64,000 nt of DNA from Bdellovibrio bacteriovorus. Its GTDB lineage: Bacteria; Bdellovibrionota; Bdellovibrionia; Bdellovibrionales; Bdellovibrionaceae. Below the pieces are notes generated by a model that saw only the letters and a list, made by a program, of their open reading frames with translations, had not been told where the DNA came from and made no database searches. The stretch is taken from contig NZ_CP102930.1 of NCBI RefSeq assembly GCF_025558485.1, forward strand, positions 1,488,001-1,552,000, written 5' to 3'. Numbering within the stretch: the stretch's first letter is position 1; each line of letters starts with the position of its first letter. Shown piece after piece: positions 13,801-22,212 of this stretch. The position numbers and the translations under genes are program-made.

Positions 13801-15222
13801 CTATTCAATATTAATGATCTGAATACGAGCATTGCGGGCAATGCGCAGGGTGTTCTTGCCCTTTTTCAGGGACTTCAGAACGTCTTTGGAATTATCCACG
13901 GGCTGTTTATTAACATCCAGGATCACATCCCCCACCCGCAGGCCGCCTTTGGTGGCGATAGAGAAGCGCTCCGTTTCAATAACCACCGGCTGTTTCATAT
14001 CATCCGGCAAGCCCCATTCCTGACGCAGTTCCGGAGTCGGATCAATCACCGAGAAACCCAAATTAAACGGCGCCTTTTGGCCCGCATAAGTTTTAACACC
14101 GGCACGAGCGACACGTTTTTCTTCCATGCGTTCGGCTGTCGTCACGTTCAGGGTCATTTCTTTGTTGTTACGGATCAGCTTGGTTTTTACTGGCTTCCCA
14201 ATAGGGGCATCAGCTACCGCATCCATCAAATCCAAAGTAGAGCGAATGGTTTTGCCATTAAACTCTGTCACGATGTCATACATTTTCAAACCAGCCTTCA
14301 TCGCAGGACTGCCCGGAGCAATTCCCGTGATCACAGCGCCGCGAACATCGCCCAGTCCCAGATACTCTGCCGCTTCAGGATCAAGATCACCCAGGTTGGT
14401 ACCCAGGAATCCGCGAGCAATACGACCCTTGCTTTCCAGAACAGGCAAAATGGCTTTCACTTCATCAATCGGAATCGCAAAACCAATTCCTTGCGCGCGG
14501 GCATCGATCGCCGAGTTCACACCGATCACCTGACCTTTGGTGTTTACCAGTGGACCGCCCGAGTTCCCCGGATTGATGCTGGCATCTGTTTGCAGCAATG
14601 GGATCTTATTGATCTCTGTGATGTCGCGACCTTTAGAGGAAATAATCCCTTTTGTCATCGAGTGACCGTGACCAAACGGATTCCCGAACGCCGCCACCCA
14701 TTCACCGACTTCAACGCTGTTGGAAGACCCCAGAACCGCCACCGGAAGTTTGCCTTTCGGAGTGATCTTGATCAAAGCGATATCGGTTCGCTCATCGCTA
14801 CCCACTAAAGTGGCCTCGTAAACGTCCGTGGATTTTTCGCTCAGCTGAACGTTGATAACGTCTGCGCCCGCGATCACGTGGTTGTTCGTGATGATCAAAC
14901 CGTCTTCACGAATGATGAACCCAGTTCCCAAGCCCATCTGTTGCGGACGTTGCTGTTGTTGAGGCTGCTGCATACGGAAGCCATAAAGCTGTTCCAGCAT
15001 GTCCAGCATCGGGTCACGCATACGCGGGGAATTTTTTGGTAAAGCTGTCGTAGAGATATTCACAACTGCCGGGTTGATGGCTTTTGCCAGTTCGACAAAA
15101 AGATTGCCCGGAAGTGGATCGCTCAGCTTCATTTTTGGCGGGTCTTTAGGAAGCTCCTTGGCGCCGGTTTGGGCTTGAGCCGTCATCGCGATAGAAAGGA
15201 AAAGAACGAGCAGTGTCTTCAT
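13801..15222 (-). CDS. degP: HtrA/DegP-type periplasmic serine protease with two PDZ domains
   Basis: A 473-residue periplasmic trypsin-like protease that degrades or refolds damaged envelope proteins. The signal peptide ends near TAQA (residue 17). The triad is His115 (NNHVIAG), Asp147 (ERTDIAL) and Ser221 (NPGNSGGPL). The LA-loop region holds a Gln-rich stretch (about 85-95). Two PDZ domains follow at about 290-370 and 390-470. AAGGAG precedes the ATG at 15222; the ORF opens nine codons further up, inside the preceding gene. It follows the DUF1844 gene by about 13 bp and probably shares its transcript. The symbol denotes family; DegP, DegQ and MucD cannot be separated here. Confidence 0.92.
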   Translation of the reverse strand: MKTLLVLFLSIAMTAQAQTGAKELPKDPPKMKLSDPLPGNLFVELAKAINPAVVNISTTALPKNSPRMRDPMLDMLEQLYGFRMQQPQQQQRPQQMGLGTGFIIREDGLIITNNHVIAGADVINVQLSEKSTDVYEATLVGSDERTDIALIKITPKGKLPVAVLGSSNSVEVGEWVAAFGNPFGHGHSMTKGIISSKGRDITEINKIPLLQTDASINPGNSGGPLVNTKGQVIGVNSAIDARAQGIGFAIPIDEVKAILPVLESKGRIARGFLGTNLGDLDPEAAEYLGLGDVRGAVITGIAPGSPAMKAGLKMYDIVTEFNGKTIRSTLDLMDAVADAPIGKPVKTKLIRNNKEMTLNVTTAERMEEKRVARAGVKTYAGQKAPFNLGFSVIDPTPELRQEWGLPDDMKQPVVIETERFSIATKGGLRVGDVILDVNKQPVDNSKDVLKSLKKGKNTLRIARNARIQIINIE

Positions 15223-15235
15223 AGAAAAATTCTCC

Positions 15236-15484
15236 TTACATAGACACAAATTTCATTTGCAAATCACTGATTAAGTTTTCCAAAAATTTGGCTTCGTCGC
15301 CAGTTAAATTACCCTTGGTCTTTTGCTGCAAGACCACCAAAAGGTCGATATTAAAGCGAGCCATATTTTTATCTTTGCTCACTTCACCATTGGCTGGGTT
15401 CGGGGCCAGGCCCATGGCCATGACTGCGGAAGACGCCACAGACATAATCAAAACCGAGAAAGAAGCTTCTAATTTTTCAGTCAT
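15236..15484 (-). CDS. DUF1844-family protein
   Basis: An 82-residue protein matching DUF1844, a short family common in delta-proteobacteria and acidobacteria. It shows FSVLIMSVASSAVMAMGLAP, then NMARFNIDLLVVLQQKTKGNLTGDEAKFLENLISDLQMKFV. It has one hydrophobic helix and a following helical hairpin. The ATG has AGGAC upstream. It stands directly in front of htrA. The family has no assigned biochemical role. Confidence 0.85.
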   Translation of the reverse strand: MTEKLEASFSVLIMSVASSAVMAMGLAPNPANGEVSKDKNMARFNIDLLVVLQQKTKGNLTGDEAKFLENLISDLQMKFVSM

Positions 15485-15531
15485 AGTTCAGGTCCTTTTT
15501 CTAATCTGAGTTTTCTATTTATTCTGTCAAG

Positions 15532-16344
15532 TTAGATAGGGTAGTAACCCATCAGTTTTTGCAATCTCACCTCAATAGTGGGATGGGATTTTAAGAATAA
15601 ATTCTTCTGCTTAAAGCCCTCGGGGTTCACCATAAACAGGTGACTGGTGCAGGCGGGGATTTCTAAAGGCTGAGTTTGCGCCAGCCCCTCCATCCGCCAC
15701 AATACTTCGCCCAGCTTATTACGGCTTTCCAAAAGCTCAGACGCCATCAGATCATTTTCAAAGAAGGATTTTTCCACCACCACGATCTTGATAATCAACC
15801 AGCCAATCGGGGACAGCAGGGGCATAAAGAATTGCAAGTTGTAGGGAAGAAGATTGTCCAAGAACTGCCCCAGGCCCACGACGGAATTTGCCAGCGTACT
15901 GCTGACGCTAAAAGCAAAAGTATCCAGGCGACGGATGTGGCAAATTTGATGGGCAACGACGGCTTCGAGTTCCTCGTCATTTAGCTTATTTAAAAGTCCC
16001 ACCGTGAATCCCAAAGAGCCACGTTTCCAGGAATGCCCCACGCAGAACGCATTCACAGAGGCATGGGGGGTCACGTACACAGCCGGGGCCGGCATGGCCA
16101 GCTCGGCAGAAAGGCGTTCCACCTTGTCAATCAAACCCCAGGAATCCTGACCCTTGATTCTTTTGGCGTTCAATTTTGCCAGTACACGACTTTCGCCGTA
16201 AATGAAGACGAAAAGGTTCAGAAGAACCGCCAACAAGAAGCCGATCAAAAGACCAAGACGTTCTCCCATTTGGTAGCCCAAAATCAACAGGGCCAGGGAG
16301 CTTGAAAGAATGAAAATCCAGACTTTTGTATTGTTGTTAATCAT
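15532..16344 (-). CDS. M48/HtpX-like membrane protein with altered active site (HQxxH)
   Basis: A 270-residue homologue of the HtpX membrane metalloprotease. Two N-terminal transmembrane helices (about 8-25 and 28-50), the PAPAVYVTPHASVNAFCVGHSW region and two later hydrophobic segments match the family. At residues 132-136 the zinc-binding HExxH reads HQICH: the catalytic Glu is Gln (codon CAA). The later Glu ligand, normally the first residue of an ExxxD motif, is Phe194 in FFEND. Both changes should abolish proteolysis. It may be a pseudoprotease that modulates another enzyme, or a decaying gene, though the frame is intact and full-length. It lies downstream of, and divergent from, moxR. 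Confidence 0.85.
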   Translation of the reverse strand: MINNNTKVWIFILSSSLALLILGYQMGERLGLLIGFLLAVLLNLFVFIYGESRVLAKLNAKRIKGQDSWGLIDKVERLSAELAMPAPAVYVTPHASVNAFCVGHSWKRGSLGFTVGLLNKLNDEELEAVVAHQICHIRRLDTFAFSVSSTLANSVVGLGQFLDNLLPYNLQFFMPLLSPIGWLIIKIVVVEKSFFENDLMASELLESRNKLGEVLWRMEGLAQTQPLEIPACTSHLFMVNPEGFKQKNLFLKSHPTIEVRLQKLMGYYPI

Positions 16345-16476
16345 ATAAAATTTGTCCCACTTAATCGCCGGGTTGGCAAGCCGGGAGGACGCGGCGTTAT
16401 GCCAGCCCTCAAAATAGTTTTTCCTGACATGGCAACTCTAAACTTGCGAAGTCTTTAGGATAATTGTGAAATATAT

Positions 16477-16504
16477 TGGGCGTTGGCTTATCGGGTCACG
16501 CCCA
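16477..16504 (+). promoter_or_regulatory. Hairpin in the moxR leader
   Basis: TGGGCGT and ACGCCCA form a perfect 7-bp stem with a 14-base loop, 26 bp before the GTG of moxR. There is no T tract, so it is not a terminator; it may stabilise the messenger or act in cis. The role is unknown. Confidence 0.4.
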
Positions 16505-16529
16505 GTTCTATTCTCCGGGAGGCAAGAAC

Positions 16530-17522
16530 GTGAGTGAAGTCGATATCATGGCCCTAAATGCCGCGATCAAGCAGGAAAGCCAGTTCATTGATAAAATGAT
16601 GGCGGAAATCAACAAAGTTGTCGTAGGGCAAAAAGAAATGGTGGAGGGCATCATGATGGGCCTTCTGACCGGAGGTCACATCCTGCTGGAAGGCGTGCCG
16701 GGATTGGCGAAGACGCTGACCATCGCAACGGTTTCCAAATCCATCTCTTTGGATTTCCAACGTATTCAATTTACACCGGATCTTCTGCCGACAGACTTGA
16801 TCGGGACGATGATCTTTAATCCCAAATCAGGTGAATTCGCTCCGCGCAAAGGGCCCATCTTCACCAATATCGTCTTGGCCGATGAGATCAACCGTGCGCC
16901 AGCCAAAGTGCAATCAGCACTTCTGGAAGCCATGGCTGAAAAACAAGTCACCATCGGGGAAGAGTCCTACAAGCTGGCTGCTCCGTTCCTGGTTCTGGCG
17001 ACGCAAAATCCCTTGGAACAAGAGGGAACCTATCCACTGCCGGAAGCGCAGATGGACCGTTTCATGTTCAAGATCAACGTCGTTTATCCGGGTAAAGGCG
17101 AAGAGCTTGAAATCCTGAATCGCATGGGCATGAACGAAAAGCCGGTTGTGAATTCTGTGATTTCCAAAGAAGATCTGCTGCGTGCTTCCGAGCGTGCGGA
17201 TCAGATCTATGTTGATAACAAAATTAAAAACTACATCGTGGAATTGATCATGGCTTCCCGTAAACCGGGTGAATATGGGCTTAGCCGTATTGCCAATCTG
17301 ATCAATGTCGGTGGTTCACCGCGTGCGACGATCAGCTTGTATCGGGCGGCGAAGGCTCACGCTTTCTTGCGTGGCCGCGGTTATGTGACGGCTGAAGACG
17401 TGAAGGCGATTGCTTACCACGTTCTGCGCCACCGTCTGATTCTGACCTATGAAGCGGAAGCCGAAAATATCAAAACTGACGACATTATCAAAGAAATCCT
17501 AAGTCAGGTTGAGGTGCCGTAG
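16530..17522 (+). CDS. moxR: MoxR-family AAA+ ATPase
   Basis: A 330-residue MoxR AAA+ ATPase, thought to act as a chaperone for von Willebrand factor A (VWA) proteins encoded beside it. Walker A is in HILLEGVPGLAKT, Walker B in NIVLADEINRAP, sensor 1 in FLVLATQNPLEQEGTYPLPEAQ and the arginine finger region in EAQMDRFMF. The GTG at 16530 follows GGGAGGC and replaces an ATG 18 codons upstream. It is the first gene of the Bat operon; its stop shares one base with the next start (TAGTG). Cytoplasmic. Confidence 0.95.
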   Translation: MSEVDIMALNAAIKQESQFIDKMMAEINKVVVGQKEMVEGIMMGLLTGGHILLEGVPGLAKTLTIATVSKSISLDFQRIQFTPDLLPTDLIGTMIFNPKSGEFAPRKGPIFTNIVLADEINRAPAKVQSALLEAMAEKQVTIGEESYKLAAPFLVLATQNPLEQEGTYPLPEAQMDRFMFKINVVYPGKGEELEILNRMGMNEKPVVNSVISKEDLLRASERADQIYVDNKIKNYIVELIMASRKPGEYGLSRIANLINVGGSPRATISLYRAAKAHAFLRGRGYVTAEDVKAIAYHVLRHRLILTYEAEAENIKTDDIIKEILSQVEVP

Positions 17523-18391
17523 TGAGTTTGCCTCCTGAGGTCTTAAAAAAGGTCAAACTGCTGGAGATCAACACGAGGAAGCTTGTGAATAATCTCTTTG
17601 CCGGTGAATACCATACGGCATTCAAAGGCCAGGGTATGACCTTTGCGGATTTCCGGGAATACGTTCCGGGCGATGATGTGCGTTCGATTTCCTGGCCGCT
17701 GACAGCGCGCACGGGAAAACCGTATATCAAAACCTTCGAGGAAGAGCGTGAGCTGACTTTGATTCTGGCCGTGGACGTCAGCGGTTCCAGTGATTTTGGC
17801 ACGGGTCCTTATTTCAAGGGCGAAGTGATGACTCACATGGCAGCGCTGTTGGCGTTTTCTGCGGTGAAGAACAATGACCAGATTGGTCTGTTGTTGTTCA
17901 GCGATCAGGTGGAACACTTCGTTCCGCCGAAAAAAGGACGGGGCCATGTGCACCGTCTATTGCGTGATTTGTTTTACTATAAACCCAAAAGCCATCGCAC
18001 CAAACTTTCTGCCGGGTTTTCGTACCTGCAAGGGGTTTTGAAAAAACGTGCGACGGTCTTTGTCTTTAGCGATTTTATGGATCAGGGCTTTGAACAGTCC
18101 CTGCGTTTACTGGGAAGAAAACACGACGTCGTGGCCTGCGTGGTGAACGACGCTGCGGAATATTCACTGCCTGCGATGGGTGTCATCGAAGTGCAGGATG
18201 CCGAGACCGGGGAAATTGTCACGGTCGATACGTCTTCTCAGGGCTTCCGGACCCAGTACGAAGAGGCTGTGAACAAACGCAAAGATCAACGTGATAAGAT
18301 GCTTCGTCTGGCGCAGGTGGAGCGGGTGGATGTGAAGTCCAGCGAGGATTATGTGAATCCGTTGGTGGCCTTCTTTAAAAAGAGAAAATAA
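17522..18391 (+). CDS. DUF58 domain protein of the MoxR/Bat operon
   Basis: A 289-residue DUF58 protein. The N-terminal signature (HTAFKGQGMTFADFREYVPGDDVRSISW) and a VWA-like fold with a DVSGSSDF metal-site motif near residue 85 are present. It starts with GTG overlapping the moxR stop and ends one base into the next gene. DUF58 proteins almost always accompany MoxR and are presumed to assemble with it and the VWA proteins. No transmembrane segment is evident, unlike longer DUF58 proteins. Confidence 0.92.
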   Translation: MSLPPEVLKKVKLLEINTRKLVNNLFAGEYHTAFKGQGMTFADFREYVPGDDVRSISWPLTARTGKPYIKTFEEERELTLILAVDVSGSSDFGTGPYFKGEVMTHMAALLAFSAVKNNDQIGLLLFSDQVEHFVPPKKGRGHVHRLLRDLFYYKPKSHRTKLSAGFSYLQGVLKKRATVFVFSDFMDQGFEQSLRLLGRKHDVVACVVNDAAEYSLPAMGVIEVQDAETGEIVTVDTSSQGFRTQYEEAVNKRKDQRDKMLRLAQVERVDVKSSEDYVNPLVAFFKKRK

Positions 18392-19284
18392 TGGCAGCGA
18401 TTCAGTGTAAGGCGGAAATTCCCAATGTCGAGGGACTAAAGAACAACGAGCTCACCGTGGGCCGGGAGTTTTTGTTGGTCTGTGACGGGGATTTCCCCAA
18501 GGATCTTCAGCAGGAAAAGCTTCATTTTGTTCTGAAACCGGAACAGAAATATCAGATCCATTTTTTAGGCTTTGAATTCAGATCCCCTACGCAGGCCGAC
18601 ATCAAGGCGACAGTCTATTCTGCGGGTAATATCCAATTCGATGATTTGCAAATTTCCGACGGTGTTCAGACTTTAAGTCTAGGACCGATTCATTATGCGG
18701 TTCAGACGGTCTTGCCACAACAGCAACCGGGCGAGGCCCCGGTGAAGCAGGAACCGTTTGGTCCCATCGGGCCAGCCAGTATTGGTGTGCCGATGCTGTA
18801 CTGGGCACTATTGGCAGGCTTTATCGGCCTGCTGGTTCTGATCGCTATTTCCAAAGTGTATAGAGTGGTGCAAAGACGCAATATGCTGGATCGTTTGCGT
18901 GAACATGATTCTGCGCTAAGTCCTTTGGCGGAATTCCATCAGCACTTCCGACGCTTGCAAAGGGCTAATCCGGTCTTTTTTGGCAAGGATGCCGACGCCA
19001 GTCAGATCAACGAAGTTCTGGTTGAAACCAATAAAATGTTTAAACTGTTCCTGACCCGCCAGTTCCATGTACCAGCATTGGAATGGAGCGAACGTTTGGT
19101 TATCAAGGACCTGAAAAAGTATCATTCCAAAATCTATACCGAGCTTTCCGAGGACCTAAAAAAAGTTCTGCGCGAATATCAGCACGCTTTTAAAGATCAA
19201 AAGAAACTATCCAGTAACGACGTTCTGAATCTGGCGAATCAAGCCCGCGTTCTGGCGGAAAAGATGGAAAGGTTGTCGTCATGA
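18391..19284 (+). CDS. Membrane protein of the Bat operon (DUF4381-position)
   Basis: A 297-residue single-pass membrane protein. The N-terminal 120 residues look like a beta-sandwich with no signal peptide. A transmembrane helix (YWALLAGFIGLLVLIAIS, about 132-150) follows a Pro/Gln-rich linker, and the last 140 residues are charged and helical. In Bat operons a small membrane protein, often annotated DUF4381, sits between the DUF58 gene and batA. The position fits and the topology is similar, but sequence similarity to DUF4381 is not obvious to me. It overlaps both neighbours. Confidence 0.8.
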   Translation: MAAIQCKAEIPNVEGLKNNELTVGREFLLVCDGDFPKDLQQEKLHFVLKPEQKYQIHFLGFEFRSPTQADIKATVYSAGNIQFDDLQISDGVQTLSLGPIHYAVQTVLPQQQPGEAPVKQEPFGPIGPASIGVPMLYWALLAGFIGLLVLIAISKVYRVVQRRNMLDRLREHDSALSPLAEFHQHFRRLQRANPVFFGKDADASQINEVLVETNKMFKLFLTRQFHVPALEWSERLVIKDLKKYHSKIYTELSEDLKKVLREYQHAFKDQKKLSSNDVLNLANQARVLAEKMERLSS

Positions 19285-20291
19285 CCTACCATTCTTTATG
19301 GGCCTTGTGGTTCCTGCTTCCTTTGGTTTTGGTCTTGGTGTGGATCTTCTGGCAGCGCAAGAAGAAGACGCCGACGTTGCAGTTTGGCTCTGTCGAACTG
19401 CTGAAGTCCGTTGCGCCAACTTTACGCACACGTTTGATGCATCTGCCGAATGTTCTAAAAGCTCTGGGGTTGGTATTGGTGATTATGGCACTGGCCCGCC
19501 CGCAGACGATGAACACCAAGGTTCGTAAGAACGTGGAAGGTATTGATATCGTCATCTGTCTGGACGTGTCTGACAGTATGTTGATCGAAGACATGAAGCC
19601 GCTAAATCGTTTGGAGGCCGCGAAAGAAACCATCGGGAAGTTTATCGAAGGCCGTACTTCGGATCGTATCGGTCTGGTGGTGTTTGCCGGGGAATCCTTC
19701 ACAATGGTTCCGCCCACTTTGGATTATCAAATGATCCTGCAACGGGTGGGCGATATCTCAAGCGCTTCCAGTGCCAAAATCAAAGACGGAACCGCGTTGG
19801 GTGTGGCGATGGCCAATGCTGCAGGCCGCTTGAAAGATTCGCAAGCACGCAGTCGTGTGATGATCTTTATGACGGACGGGGAAAATAACTCTGGAACAAT
19901 TGATCCGGAAACAGGGCTGGAAATTGCCAAAGGTTACGGTATCAAAGTTTATTCCATCGGTATCGGTAAAGACGGCCCGACACGCATCCCGGTTTATGGC
20001 CGTGATATCTTTGGACAGAAAGTAAAGACCTACCAGCCATTTGAAAGCACCGTGAATGAAGACCTTCTGAATCGCATGGCTTCGGATACGGGTGGTAAAT
20101 ACTATCGCGCCACCAATGAAGGCGCGCTTCGCAAGGTCTTTAACGACATTGACCGTTTGGAAAAAACCAAGATTGATGTGAATAAATACACAAACTACAC
20201 TGAAGAATTCCCTCCGTTCCTGATTGCGGGATTGATTCTTTATCTGGTGGGTCTGCTGCTGGGGCGTTCCTGGTTAAGGAGGGTGCCATAA
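19281..20291 (+). CDS. batA: BatA-like VWA membrane protein
   Basis: A 336-residue VWA protein. An N-terminal helix pair (7-25 and about 55-70) is followed by the conserved MALARPQT segment. The VWA domain carries the metal-ion site in CLDVSDSMLIEDMKP (DxSxS) and later FMTDGENNSG. A C-terminal helix lies near 312-330. The start overlaps the previous gene by four bases (ATGA). BatA and BatB are paired inner-membrane VWA proteins of the aerotolerance (Bat) operon, with the VWA domain in the periplasm. Confidence 0.93.
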   Translation: MTYHSLWALWFLLPLVLVLVWIFWQRKKKTPTLQFGSVELLKSVAPTLRTRLMHLPNVLKALGLVLVIMALARPQTMNTKVRKNVEGIDIVICLDVSDSMLIEDMKPLNRLEAAKETIGKFIEGRTSDRIGLVVFAGESFTMVPPTLDYQMILQRVGDISSASSAKIKDGTALGVAMANAAGRLKDSQARSRVMIFMTDGENNSGTIDPETGLEIAKGYGIKVYSIGIGKDGPTRIPVYGRDIFGQKVKTYQPFESTVNEDLLNRMASDTGGKYYRATNEGALRKVFNDIDRLEKTKIDVNKYTNYTEEFPPFLIAGLILYLVGLLLGRSWLRRVP

Positions 20292-21355
20292 TGTTTCGCT
20301 TTGAAAACATAGCCGCCTTTAACTATTTATGGCTGATTCCGGTAATTATCCTTATTGGAATCTTCTTTGATCGTCGGGCCAGAAAAAAAATGGAAACGGC
20401 GATTGGCTCCAGATTGTATCCGTTCTTGTCCAGTTCGGTTTCGCGCAAAAAACGCTCCATCAAAACTGCGTTGCAGGTTTTGGCCGTTCTTTGTTTTGTC
20501 ATTGCTCTGGCACGCCCACAAATGGGTGAATCCCAGCAGGAAGTCAAAAGTGAAGGGGTGGAAATCATCTTCGCCGTGGATGTGTCTGAAAGTATGATGG
20601 CCGAAGATGTGAAACCATCCCGCTTGGCACAAGCCAAAGCCGAGCTCAGCCGTTTGGTGGATCTGATGCCGGGAAATAAGGTCGGCATCGTGGCCTTCGC
20701 CGGATCGGCGGCGTTGTTGTCGCCGCTAACAAATGACCCGGGCGCGATCAAAATGTATCTGGAATCTTTAGAACCAAGTTCTGTTTCCTCGCAAGGAACG
20801 AACTTTACTGAAGCTTTGAAAATTTCCAAAGAAGCCTTTGAACGCGGTGGCGTCACCACCGATGACACTGTGAAAGTCACACGAGTGATTTTAATTGCCT
20901 CGGACGGGGAAGACCATGAACAAGGGGCTTTGGATGAAGCCCAGAAGATGGCTAAAGAGGGCGTTCGTATTTTCTCCTTGGCTTATGGAACTGAAAAAGG
21001 TGGCGCAATTCCAGTTCGTGATGGCATGGGGTTCTTAAAAGGTTACAAAAAAGACCGGCAGGGGCAGACGATTCTGACCACGGTTAAAGGGGACGCCTTG
21101 CGTGCCTTGGCAGAAGCCGGGCAGGGCAGTTTCTATTTCGCCACTTTTGGCGGAGAGCAGACAAAACTGTTGGTGGAAGACATCAGTAAACTTGAAAAAG
21201 CTCAGTTCGACACCACGATGGCCGTTCAGTATGAAGAACGCTTCCAGACCATCCTGATGATTGGAATTATCATCGCTTTGCTGGAACTCTTCATGGGTGA
21301 ACGCCGCACCTCTTTCCGCTTCTGGAAAGGTCGCTACGAGGTACCTCCCGCATGA
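20291..21355 (+). CDS. batB: BatB-like VWA membrane protein
   Basis: A 354-residue paralogue of the preceding gene with the same layout. It has an N-terminal helix (about 10-26), an FVIALARPQMG helix end, and a VWA domain with AVDVSESMMAEDVKPSRL and LIASDGEDHEQ at the metal site. A C-terminal helix near 318-335 follows. It starts on the last base of batA and shares ATGA with batC. The pair probably form a membrane complex acted on by MoxR. Confidence 0.93.
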   Translation: MFRFENIAAFNYLWLIPVIILIGIFFDRRARKKMETAIGSRLYPFLSSSVSRKKRSIKTALQVLAVLCFVIALARPQMGESQQEVKSEGVEIIFAVDVSESMMAEDVKPSRLAQAKAELSRLVDLMPGNKVGIVAFAGSAALLSPLTNDPGAIKMYLESLEPSSVSSQGTNFTEALKISKEAFERGGVTTDDTVKVTRVILIASDGEDHEQGALDEAQKMAKEGVRIFSLAYGTEKGGAIPVRDGMGFLKGYKKDRQGQTILTTVKGDALRALAEAGQGSFYFATFGGEQTKLLVEDISKLEKAQFDTTMAVQYEERFQTILMIGIIIALLELFMGERRTSFRFWKGRYEVPPA

Positions 21356-22212
21356 AGCGCCTTGGCTGTGGTTCTTACTCGAAGCTTCGGACAGTCCTCG
21401 CTCGTGAGAGCTTTGGGGTTAATATGTTTTATTGTGGCTCGCTGTGGAACTTGCTTCGAGCAAGAACCACAGCCAAGGCTTTGTGTATGGGCTTTGTGTT
21501 GGCATCAATAGGATGTGGGCCGGGGCGGCCTCATTTGAAGACGTTGGAGTTGAATCGTGAGGCTAATAATGCTCTTACGGCGCAGACTTATCCGGCGGCG
21601 ATGGAGAAGTATCTGCAGGCTTTACGGTATGATCCGTTTATTGGGCAGTTGCATTTGAATTTGGGTTTGAGTTTCGAAGGGCAGCAGCAGGCTGAAAAGG
21701 CTTTGCAGTCTTATAAGGAAGCCGAAAAACTGGCATTGCTGGATAAGAACTTCCCGTTGGTGTTTATGGCGCGCTTTAATCAGGCGCAGCTTTTGGGGAA
21801 ATCCAAACAGGTGGATGAGGCTTTGGCAGCTTATCAAAAGGCGCTGGAAATCATTCCTTCTTCCAATGAAGTTAAAACCAATATCGAATTGTTGATTCAG
21901 CAGCAAAAAGGTCAAGGTGGCGGTGAAGGTCAACAGAACCAGCCACAACAGGGTGACCAGCAGAAAAATCAGGATCAGCAAAATCAAGACGGCAAGGATC
22001 AGAAAGATCAAAAGGATCAGGAAAAAGACCCCCAAGAGGGCAAGCAGAAGCAACAGTCGCAAAAATACAAGCCTCGTCCGTTTAACGGTAAAGAGCTGTC
22101 TGAAGCTGATGTGAAAAAAATCCTGGGCGAGCTGAAGCAGCAGGAAGAAAAGATCCGTGCCGAGTACAATCGCAAAGATGTGAAGGAGCAGCCTCGTGAC
22201 AAAGACTGGTAA
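21352..22212 (+). CDS. batC: BatC-like TPR protein with repeat-derived N-terminus
   Basis: A 286-residue protein. Residues 1-45 are encoded largely by a 27-bp inverted repeat (21359-21479) and look unlike a normal leader. Then comes a hydrophobic ALCMGFVLASIGCG segment that could be a lipoprotein signal. Three tetratricopeptide-like repeats (about 65-180) are followed by a low-complexity Gln/Lys/Asp region (about 185-235) and a charged tail. The ATGA overlap with batB supports the start, but the hairpin would lie in the first 40 codons. BatC proteins are periplasmic TPR partners of BatA and BatB. Confidence 0.85.
   Translation: MKRLGCGSYSKLRTVLARESFGVNMFYCGSLWNLLRARTTAKALCMGFVLASIGCGPGRPHLKTLELNREANNALTAQTYPAAMEKYLQALRYDPFIGQLHLNLGLSFEGQQQAEKALQSYKEAEKLALLDKNFPLVFMARFNQAQLLGKSKQVDEALAAYQKALEIIPSSNEVKTNIELLIQQQKGQGGGEGQQNQPQQGDQQKNQDQQNQDGKDQKDQKDQEKDPQEGKQKQQSQKYKPRPFNGKELSEADVKKILGELKQQEEKIRAEYNRKDVKEQPRDKDW
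21359..21479. repeat. 27-bp inverted repeat forming a large hairpin inside batC
   Basis: The arms at 21359-21385 and 21453-21479 are reverse complements with one mismatch in 27 bases. The 67-bp loop contains smaller dyads (for example GGACAGTCC). The whole element sits in the N-terminal coding part of batC, in frame. It looks like an inserted mobile hairpin (REP- or MITE-like) that became coding. Confidence 0.8.

Noticed and set aside
16430..16476. Sigma-70 promoter before moxR (TTGCGA and GATAAT)
   Set aside because: The spacing is 9 bp instead of about 17, so the boxes cannot work together.
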